64,000 nucleotides of DNA from JACVRW01 sp963751835. GTDB lineage: Bacteria; Actinomycetota; Thermoleophilia; Solirubrobacterales; Thermoleophilaceae. The translations under genes were made by a program, and so were the position numbers. The notes under the pieces were generated by a model. The model saw only the letters and a program-made list of their open reading frames with translations. It had not been told where the DNA came from and searched no databases. Location: NCBI GenBank assembly GCA_963751835.1, contig CAVVWD010000020.1, positions 62,001 to 126,000 of the forward strand, in the 5' to 3' direction. Positions 58,149 to 64,000 of the stretch are shown here, in pieces (position 1 is the stretch's first letter; each line of letters starts with the position of its first letter).

Positions 58149-58219
58149 TGCCCGCTGATCGCGCCTCAGAGCGGTGTTAGAACCAGGGCCGGCCGCTACC
58201 GCAGAGGAGGCGACGACGC

Positions 58220-58498
58220 ATGTGCCTGGCGATCCCCGGGCGGGTGATCGAGTTGGTCGATGAGGAGCAGCGGCTCGCGAAGGTCGACATCGCCGGGGTC
58301 CGCCGTAGCGTCAACGTGGGTCTGCTCGACGGGGAGGACGGTGGCGCCCACCCCGGCGACTGGGTGCTCATCCACGTCGGATTCGCGCTCTCGAAGGTCG
58401 ACGAGGAGGAGGCGCAGGCGACGCTGCGGCTGCTGCGGGGGATGGGCGCCGACTTCGACGCGGCACTGGAGGAGCTGAAAGGGAGCGTGACCGGGTGA
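58220..58498 (+). CDS. hypC: Hydrogenase maturation chaperone HypC
   Basis: A 92-residue protein starting MCLAIPGRVIELVDEEQRLA, with the essential Cys2 and the LAIPG motif. Then come VDIAGVRRSVNVGLLD and GDWVLIHVGFALSKVDEEEA, the usual OB-like HypC core. With HypD it carries the Fe(CN)2CO group and delivers it to the large-subunit precursor. A GAGGAGG site precedes ATG 58220. It heads the rightward operon; the next gene overlaps by 4 nt. Confidence 0.95.
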   Translation: MCLAIPGRVIELVDEEQRLAKVDIAGVRRSVNVGLLDGEDGGAHPGDWVLIHVGFALSKVDEEEAQATLRLLRGMGADFDAALEELKGSVTG

Positions 58499-58734
58499 GC
58501 GCGCACCACGAGCACTGCGAGTCCGGGCACGGCTGCATCACCTGCGGCGATCAGGCTTTCGAGCTGCAGGTGGTGGCGGTCGACAGCGCGCGTGGGCTCG
58601 CGGTATGCGTCGACGACGACGGCCACGCCACCGAGATCGACACCCTGCTCGTGGAACCGGCGCTGCCGGGTGAGCGGCTGTTGGTGCACGCCGGGGTGGC
58701 CATTGCGCGTGTCGACGCCGAGGAGGCTGCGTGA
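58495..58734 (+). CDS. Second HypC-like (HupF-type) protein with Cys/His-rich N terminus
   Basis: A 79-residue protein. The C-terminal part (EIDTLLVEPALPGERLLVHA, then GVAIARVDAEEA) matches the HypC fold. The N terminus lacks Met-Cys and instead reads HHEHCESGHGCITCGDQAFE, with cysteines at about 8, 14 and 17 among several histidines. Such short HypC relatives occur next to hypC in some actinobacterial hydrogenase operons as I recall, and may bind metal or a maturation intermediate. GTG 58495 overlaps the hypC stop; the stop overlaps the hypD GTG. Confidence 0.75.
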   Translation: MSAHHEHCESGHGCITCGDQAFELQVVAVDSARGLAVCVDDDGHATEIDTLLVEPALPGERLLVHAGVAIARVDAEEAA

Positions 58735-59846
58735 GGTTCGTCGACGAGTTCCGCGACGCCGAGATCGCGGGCGCGCTGTCGCGCGAGATCCTGTCGGTGG
58801 TCGAGCCGGGCCGCCATTACAAGGTGATGGAGGTCTGCGGCGGGCATACCCACTCGATCTACAAGTACGGCGTCGACGACCTGCTGCCCTCGAACGTCGA
58901 GCTCGTGCACGGCCCCGGCTGCCCCGTCTGCGTGATCCCGATGGGGCGCGTCGACGACGGCATCGCCCTCGCGCACCAGGACGGCGTGATCTTCACCTGC
59001 TTCGGCGACATGATGCGGATCCCCGGCTCGCACGGCAGCCTGATGGACGCGAAGGCCGAGGGTGCGGACGTGCGCATGGTCTACTCGCCGCTCGACGCGC
59101 TCCGGATCGCCCAGCAGAACCCCGAGCGCGACGTGATCTTCTTCGCGATCGGCTTCGAGACGACGGCGCCCTCGACGGCACTGACCCTGAAGCGAGCCAA
59201 GGCGGAGGGGATCGAGAACTTCTTCTGCATGTGCAACCACGTGACGATCGTGCCGCCTCTGCGCGCGCTGCTCGACTCGCCCGACCTGCGCCTCGACGGC
59301 TTCGTCGGCCCCGGTCACGTCTCGACGGTGGTCGGCGCGCGGCCGTTCGAGTTCATCCCCGCGGACTACGGCAAGCCGATCGTGGTGGCCGGCTTCGAGC
59401 CGCTCGACATCCTGCAGGCGATCCAGATGATCCTGCGCCAGCTCGCCGACGGGCGCTGCGAGGTGGAGAACCAGTACAAGCGGGTCGTCCCCTACGAGGG
59501 CAACCGGCGCGCGCTCGAGGTGATGGCCGAGGTGTTCGAGTTGCGGCCGCACTTCGAGTGGCGCGGCCTCGGCTTCATCTCGCAGTCGGCGCTGAAGCTC
59601 AGCGACGCATACGCGGAGCTCGACGCCGAGCGGCGCTGGGAGGTACCGGGCGTGCGCGTCGCGGATCCCAAGGCCTGCCAGTGCGGCGAGGTCCTCAAGG
59701 GCGTGATCAAGCCCTGGGAGTGCAAGGTATTCGGAACCGCCTGCACGCCCGAGCGCCCGATCGGGACCTGCATGGTCTCCCCGGAGGGAGCGTGCGCCGC
59801 CTACTACAACTTCGGCCGCTTCGCGCGCGAGCGGGAGGTGGTGTGA
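58731..59846 (+). CDS. hypD: Hydrogenase maturation protein HypD
   Basis: A 371-residue protein: YKVMEVCGGHTHSIYKYGVD with the redox Cys, VHGPGCPVCVIPMGRVDDGI (GPGCPVC), FCMCNHVTIVPPLRALLDSP, GFVGPGHVSTVVGARPFEFI and the Fe-S-binding end KACQCGEVLKGVIKPWECKV with FGTACTPERPIGTCMVSPEG. HypD holds a [4Fe-4S] cluster and with HypC builds the Fe(CN)2CO unit. GTG 58731 overlaps the previous stop, and the stop overlaps hypE (TGATG). Confidence 0.96.
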   Translation: MRFVDEFRDAEIAGALSREILSVVEPGRHYKVMEVCGGHTHSIYKYGVDDLLPSNVELVHGPGCPVCVIPMGRVDDGIALAHQDGVIFTCFGDMMRIPGSHGSLMDAKAEGADVRMVYSPLDALRIAQQNPERDVIFFAIGFETTAPSTALTLKRAKAEGIENFFCMCNHVTIVPPLRALLDSPDLRLDGFVGPGHVSTVVGARPFEFIPADYGKPIVVAGFEPLDILQAIQMILRQLADGRCEVENQYKRVVPYEGNRRALEVMAEVFELRPHFEWRGLGFISQSALKLSDAYAELDAERRWEVPGVRVADPKACQCGEVLKGVIKPWECKVFGTACTPERPIGTCMVSPEGACAAYYNFGRFAREREVV

Positions 59847-60926
59847 TGGAGGCGCCACCGGCCTCCCGCGAGGAGCGAATCCTCGGCATCATCGAGACCG
59901 CTCGCGCCAAGCGGCCGAAGTTCCGCGACGAGCGGATCACGATGTCCCACGGCGCCGGCGGCAAGGCCACCCAGAGCCTGATCGAGGGCGTGTTCGCGCC
60001 TGCGTTCGACGTGGGCGACCTGGCGGACGCGGCCACAGTCGCGCTCGGCGGCGCGGAGGTGGCGCTCACCACCGACAGCTTCGTGGTCAGTCCGCTGCGC
60101 TTCCCGGGAGGCTCGATCGGGGAGCTCGCGGTGAACGGGACCGTGAACGACCTGGCCGTGTCCGGCGCGCGGCCGGTCGCGCTCAGCCTCTCGCTGATCC
60201 TCGAGGAGGGGCTCGACGTCCGACGTGCTCCGGGGCGAGGTCGAGGCGATCGCGAACGCCGCCGCGGAAGCCGGCGTCGCGGTGGTCACGGGCGACACCA
60301 AGGTCGTCGAGCGCGGGCACGGCGACGGCATGTACATCTGCACGACGGGCGTCGGGCTCCGCGACGAACGGGCGAAGCTCTCGCCCACCGCTCTGCAACC
60401 CGGCGACCGGATGCTCGTCTCGGGGCCGATCGGGCAGCACGGCACGGCGATCATGCTGTCCCGCGACGACTTCGACCTCGAAGCCGAGATCGAGTCGGAC
60501 ACCTGCTCGCTCTGGCCGGCGGTGGACGCGCTGCTCGAGGCGGCCGGCCCGTCGTTGCGCTGCATGCGCGACGCCACGCGCGGGGGCGTGGCCTCGGTGC
60601 TCAACGAGCTGGCGCGCGCGTCACAGGTGGCGATGATCGTGCGCGAGGGGGAGATACCGGTGGACCCGGCGGTGGCAGGCGCGGCCGAGCTGCTGGGAAT
60701 CGACCCGATGTACGTGGCGAACGAGGGCAGGCTGGTCGCCTTCGTCGCGCCCGAGACGGCGGAGGCTGCGCTGGCCGCGCTGCGCTCCGTCCCGGACTGC
60801 GAGCGGGCCGCGGAGATAGGCGAGGTCAGGACCGAGCCGCCGGCGATGGTCCTGGTGGAGACGGCGTTCGGTGGCAGGCGCGTGATGGATCAGCTGGTAG
60901 GCGATCCGCTGCCGCGGATCTGTTGA
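59846..60926 (+). pseudogene. hypE: Hydrogenase maturation protein HypE, with apparent +1 frameshift
   Basis: ATG 59846 starts MEAPPASREERILGIIETAR. The first frame has ERITMSHGAGGKATQSLIEG, VALTTDSFVVSPLRFPGGSI and GTVNDLAVSGARPVALSLSL up to about 60220. After one extra C in CC at 60220-60221 the second frame continues DVLRGEVEAIANAAAEAGVA, VVTGDTKVVERGHGDGMYIC and MRDATRGGVASVLNELARAS, ending LPRIC with the C-terminal Cys that is carbamoylated. HypE dehydrates that Cys to thiocyanate, the cyanide source. Removing one C gives a normal ~359-residue protein. As a working hydrogenase needs HypE, a sequencing error is likely. Confidence 0.85.
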
Positions 60927-60938
60927 GGAGGAGTGTCG

Positions 60939-62003
60939 ATGGCGACTGAGGTCGAGTTCGTACCGAACCAACACCAGACAGAGGCGGTAACGGCGCACGT
61001 CATATGGATGACAACCGGGCTCGGGTGCGACGGCGACTCCGTCGCGATGACGGCGGCGACCAACCCCAGCCTCGAGGACATCATCCAGGGCGTGATCCCG
61101 GGGATGCCGCGCGTGGTCGTGCACAACCCCGTGCTCGCCTACGAGAACGGCGCGGAGTTCATGGAAGCCTGGTGGCAGGCCGAGCGCGGAGAGCTCGACC
61201 CGTTCGTATTGGTGGTGGAGGGCTCGATCCCCAACGAGCGGATCAACGGTGACGGCCACTGGGCCGCCATGGGAGTCGATCCGGAGACGGGCCAGCCGAT
61301 CACGACGAACGAGTGGGTGGACCGTCTGGCGCCGAAGGCGGCAGCCGTGGTCGCCCTGGGCACCTGCGCGACCTACGGCGGAATCCCGGCGATGAAGAAC
61401 AACCCAACCGGCGCCATGGGCCTGCCCGACTACCTGGGCTGGAAGTGGAAGTCCAAAGCCGGGCTGCCGGTGGTGTGCATCCCCGGCTGCCCGACGCAGC
61501 CGGACAATACGACCGAGACGCTGCTCTACCTGGTCCTCCACCTCGGCGGACTCGCGCCCGCACCCGAGCTCGACGACGCGCTGCGCCCCACCTGGCTGTT
61601 CGGACGGAGCGTGCGGGAGAGCTGCAACCGAGCGGGCTACACGGAGCAGGGCCAGTTCGCCACCGAGTACGGCGACGACCCGCGCTGCCTCGTCAAGCTC
61701 GGGTGCAAGGGCCCGGTGGCCAGGTGCAACGTGCCGGTTCGCGGCTGGGTCAACGGCATCGGCGGCTGCCCCAACGTCGGCGGGATCTGCATGGCGTGCA
61801 CGATGCCGGGATTCCCGGACAAGTACATGCCGTTCATGGACGAGGACGAGTGGGGCAAGGTGGCGGCCAACGTCACGCGCTTCACGTACGGCCCGGTGCT
61901 CAGGTACTTCCGTAACCGGCACATCAAGACGAGGTACGACGTCGAGCCCGAGTGGCGAAAGCCGGGGCCCCGGATCACAACGGGCTACCAGCCTCGCTGG
62001 TAG
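60939..62003 (+). CDS. hhyS: [NiFe]-hydrogenase small subunit, group 1h (HhyS)
   Basis: A 354-residue protein carrying the electron-relay Fe-S clusters. Proximal ligands: C30 and D33 in GLGCDGDSVA (the Asp-containing site of the actinobacterial group), C143 in LGTCATYGG and C184 in IPGCPTQPDN. The distal segment is SVRESCNRAGYTEQ: the usual His before C229 is Arg226, unlike the orphan copy. Further cysteines are at about 250, 256, 263, 277, 284 and 287 (CLVKLGCKGPVARCNVP, GGCPNVGGICMACTMPG). No Tat signal. ATG 60939 is preferred over GTG 60933 because GAGGAG is then correctly spaced. Confidence 0.95.
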   Translation: MATEVEFVPNQHQTEAVTAHVIWMTTGLGCDGDSVAMTAATNPSLEDIIQGVIPGMPRVVVHNPVLAYENGAEFMEAWWQAERGELDPFVLVVEGSIPNERINGDGHWAAMGVDPETGQPITTNEWVDRLAPKAAAVVALGTCATYGGIPAMKNNPTGAMGLPDYLGWKWKSKAGLPVVCIPGCPTQPDNTTETLLYLVLHLGGLAPAPELDDALRPTWLFGRSVRESCNRAGYTEQGQFATEYGDDPRCLVKLGCKGPVARCNVPVRGWVNGIGGCPNVGGICMACTMPGFPDKYMPFMDEDEWGKVAANVTRFTYGPVLRYFRNRHIKTRYDVEPEWRKPGPRITTGYQPRW

Positions 62004-62036
62004 GCGGAGCGGCTAGCGAGGAGGCGAGAGAGAGCC

Positions 62037-63818
62037 ATGTCGACAGTTGAGACCCCCCAGGAGCGCCAGGTCCTCGTCAAGGAGATGTCGTGGGACCCGA
62101 TCACCCGCATCGTCGGGTCGCTCGGCATCCACACGGAGATCGACTTCACGAACCAGCAGGTCCTCAAGTGCTACAGCACATCGATGATCTTCCGCGGCTT
62201 CGACATCTTCATGAAGGGGATCGACCCGCGTGATGCGCACTTCATCACGAGCCGCATCTGCGGCATCTGCGGCGACAACCACTGCACCTGCAGCTGCCTG
62301 AACCAGAACATGGCGTACGGCGTCAAGCCGCCGAAGCTCGGCGACTACGCCTACAACATCGCCGAGTCCGCGGACTTCATGTTCGACCACGCGATCTTCA
62401 ACGACTGCATGGCGAACGTCGACTTCTGCGAGCAGATGGTGAAGGACACGAACCCGTCGCTGCTGAAGACCGCCGAGGACACATCGGCGCCGCACTCCGA
62501 CATTCACGGCTACCGGACGATCGCCGACATCATGCGGTCGCTCAACCCGTTCACCGGCGAGTTCTATCTCGAGACCCTGAACGTGGCGCGCTACACGCGT
62601 GAGATGTACTGCCTCTTCGGCGGCAGGCACACGCACCCGTCGACGATCATGCCGGGCGGGGTCAGCGCTCACATCACGCATCAGACCTGCACGGACTACT
62701 ACGTGCGCCTGATGCGCTACATCGACTACACGAAGCGCAGCGTGCATATGCACGACGACCTGTACGACTTCTTCCTCGAGCAGCTGCCGGGGTACGACAT
62801 GGTCGGCTACAGGGACACGAACCTGGTCTGCTGGGGCTGCTTCGACGATCCCGACTACGTCGACTACGACTACCGGAACATGACGGAGTGGGGCCGCCGG
62901 CGCATGGTCACGCCGGGCATCGCCATCAACGGCGAGCTCGTGACGACCGACCTGGTCGAGATCAACCTGATGATCCGGATCCTGCTCGGCTCGTCGTACT
63001 TCGACGGCTGGGAGAACGAGCGCACGTATGTGACTCGGGACCCACTCGGGAACGAGGTGTCAAAGGACCACCCCTGGAACAAGACCACGCTTCCGAAGCC
63101 GCAGCCGCGCGACTACACCGACAAGTACAGCTGGGTCGTCTCGCCGCGCATCTACGACAAGCGCACTGAGACGCACGTGTGCTGCGACACGGGCGGCGGA
63201 CCCTTCGCCCGCCAATGGGTCACCGCCAAGGCGGGGCTGGTGCAGCTCGGCGACTACCTCAAGGCCACAGGCAACTCGATCCAGATGGTGCTGCCGAAGA
63301 CGGCCAACATGCCTGAGATGGAGCTCGAGTGGCACGTGCCCGAGAAGTCCAACGCGATCGAGCGCGATCGCGCCCGGACCTATCACCAGGCCTACTCGGC
63401 GCTGATCGGTCTCCACTGCCTCGAGAAGGCGATGGGCGAGCTGCGTGCGGGCCGAACGAAGTCGTGGAGCGACTTCACGGTGCCCGAGTCCGCGGTCAGC
63501 TGCGGCTTCCACGAGGCGGCGCGCGGCGTGCTCTCGCACCACATGGTGATCGAGGAGGGCAAGATCGCGAACTACCAGCCCTACCCGCCGACGCCCTGGA
63601 ACGCCAGCTCGCGCGACAAGTTCGGCACCCCGGGGCCCTACGAGGACGCGGTGCAGAACACCCCGATCTTCGAGGAGAACGGGCCGGACAAATTCAAGGG
63701 CGTGGACATCATGCGGGCGGTGCGCAGCTTCGACCCGTGCCTGCCGTGCGGCGTGCATATGTACACCGGCAACGGCAAGGTCAGGAAGGTGATGCACACG
63801 CCCACCGCCATGAGCTAG
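62037..63818 (+). CDS. hhyL: [NiFe]-hydrogenase large (catalytic) subunit, group 1h (HhyL)
   Basis: A 593-residue protein with the active-site cysteines in the N-terminal L1 motif TSRICGICGDNHCTCSC (C75, C78) and the C-terminal L2 motif RSFDPCLPCGVH (C568, C571). A 19-residue tail after H574 would be removed by a maturation protease not found here. MSWDPITRIVGSLG, IADIMRSLNPFTGEFY and LSHHMVIEEGKIANYQPYPP are hallmarks of group 1h, high-affinity enzymes that oxidise atmospheric H2 in actinobacteria during starvation. It follows hhyS by 33 nt with an AGGAGG-like site. Confidence 0.96.
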   Translation: MSTVETPQERQVLVKEMSWDPITRIVGSLGIHTEIDFTNQQVLKCYSTSMIFRGFDIFMKGIDPRDAHFITSRICGICGDNHCTCSCLNQNMAYGVKPPKLGDYAYNIAESADFMFDHAIFNDCMANVDFCEQMVKDTNPSLLKTAEDTSAPHSDIHGYRTIADIMRSLNPFTGEFYLETLNVARYTREMYCLFGGRHTHPSTIMPGGVSAHITHQTCTDYYVRLMRYIDYTKRSVHMHDDLYDFFLEQLPGYDMVGYRDTNLVCWGCFDDPDYVDYDYRNMTEWGRRRMVTPGIAINGELVTTDLVEINLMIRILLGSSYFDGWENERTYVTRDPLGNEVSKDHPWNKTTLPKPQPRDYTDKYSWVVSPRIYDKRTETHVCCDTGGGPFARQWVTAKAGLVQLGDYLKATGNSIQMVLPKTANMPEMELEWHVPEKSNAIERDRARTYHQAYSALIGLHCLEKAMGELRAGRTKSWSDFTVPESAVSCGFHEAARGVLSHHMVIEEGKIANYQPYPPTPWNASSRDKFGTPGPYEDAVQNTPIFEENGPDKFKGVDIMRAVRSFDPCLPCGVHMYTGNGKVRKVMHTPTAMS

Positions 63819-63830
63819 GCGGGCGCCCAG

Positions 63831-64000
63831 ATGGCAATCGCTCCGGGAGACGGGAAGCGGGTAACGGTGCTCGACCTCATGGCCGACGCGAGCGCGAGTG
63901 TTCCGGATTCCGGCGCGGCAGCGCGGCAACCCGCCGGACACGCACGTCCCGACGCCGAGGGCTCCGATGACCTGCTCGCCCGGATCGAGGCACTTTCGGA
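63831..64000 (+). CDS. Start of hydrogenase-associated NifU-like gene (3' end outside window)
   Basis: Begins ATG 63831, 12 nt after hhyL, and is open to the window edge. The visible 56 residues read MAIAPGDGKRVTVLDLMADA, a Ser/Ala-rich stretch, then DDLLARIEALSD. Group 1h operons commonly have a NifU-like or Fe-S protein directly after hhyL, and the D-L-L-x-R-I-E-A-L segment fits such proteins as I remember them. The call is tentative because only the start is seen. Confidence 0.5.
   Translation, partial: MAIAPGDGKRVTVLDLMADASASVPDSGAAARQPAGHARPDAEGSDDLLARIEALS

Noticed and set aside
60215..60230. Programmed +1 frameshift in hypE
   Set aside because: No slippery run, no stop codon at the shift point and no stimulatory site; other genes here have the same +1 defect, so an artefact is more likely.
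56174..63818. Group 2a (Huc-type) or group 1d membrane-bound hydrogenase
   Set aside because: The C-x-x-D proximal motif, absence of a Tat signal and C-terminal anchor, and HhyL-specific blocks (ITRIVGSLG, DPCLPCGVH) fit group 1h instead.

Overview
The window is GC-rich chromosomal DNA with many GTG and TTG starts, very dense gene packing and frequent 1-4 nt stop/start overlaps. The gene families (F420-type oxidoreductases, Lrp, DHA2 exporter, actinobacterial group 1h [NiFe]-hydrogenase, GH6 cellulase, many FAD enzymes) point to an actinobacterial lineage, most likely Thermoleophilia (Solirubrobacterales-like). That placement is inferred from protein style, not from a marker phylogeny. I see no transposase, integrase, phage gene or CRISPR array.

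Layout. 0-10 kb: end of a TetR regulator, a DHA2-type exporter, a SnoaL/luciferase-like fusion, and a translationally coupled block of HipA-like kinase, DUF3037 protein, Ada-like/Ogt fusion and AlkZ-like protein (DNA alkylation repair), then an amine-oxidase-like flavoprotein and a secreted GH6 enzyme. 10-15 kb: an Lrp regulator divergent from phenylalanine 4-hydroxylase, followed by two coupled GlpA/GlpB-like FAD enzymes. 15-20 kb: tRNA-Ser(GGA) flanked by partial copies of its own ends, an Asp-box propeller, and an E1alpha-E1beta-E2 2-oxoacid dehydrogenase operon lacking E3. 20-23 kb: a DeoR regulator with a 10-bp-phased operator, coupled to an MFS-HAD phosphatase fusion. 23-31 kb: small stress and secreted genes, several of them broken, and an ArsR/SRPBCC pair. 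31-45 kb: one-carbon amine catabolism (dimethylglycine/sarcosine dehydrogenase-like enzyme plus a choline-kinase-like protein), a frameshifted K+/H+ antiporter and FGGY kinase, then a polyamine/gamma-glutamyl catabolic cluster (permease, PuuA-like, PuuD-like, aldehyde dehydrogenase, SDR, amidotransferase). 45-56 kb: envelope and secreted proteins (MBOAT plus SGNH acyltransferase pair, glycosidase, a three-repeat protein), a truncated LtrA, a thioesterase and adenine deaminase.

56-64 kb is the most interesting part: a group 1h (high-affinity, actinobacterial-type) [NiFe]-hydrogenase locus. A rightward operon carries hypC, a second hypC-like gene, hypD, hypE, small subunit hhyS, large subunit hhyL and the start of a further gene. 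A leftward operon, divergent from it across an imperfect 41-bp nested palindrome, carries a Crp/Fnr-like regulator and a second, orphan hydrogenase small subunit. The operon-encoded small subunit has Arg in place of the conserved His ligand of the distal Fe-S cluster, whereas the orphan copy keeps His. hypE carries an apparent +1 frameshift.

Quality note: at least six genes are interrupted by apparent +1 shifts (META protein, cupredoxin, antiporter, FGGY kinase twice, hypE). They all go in the same direction, which suggests insertion-type sequencing errors for at least some of them, so 'broken gene' calls are provisional.
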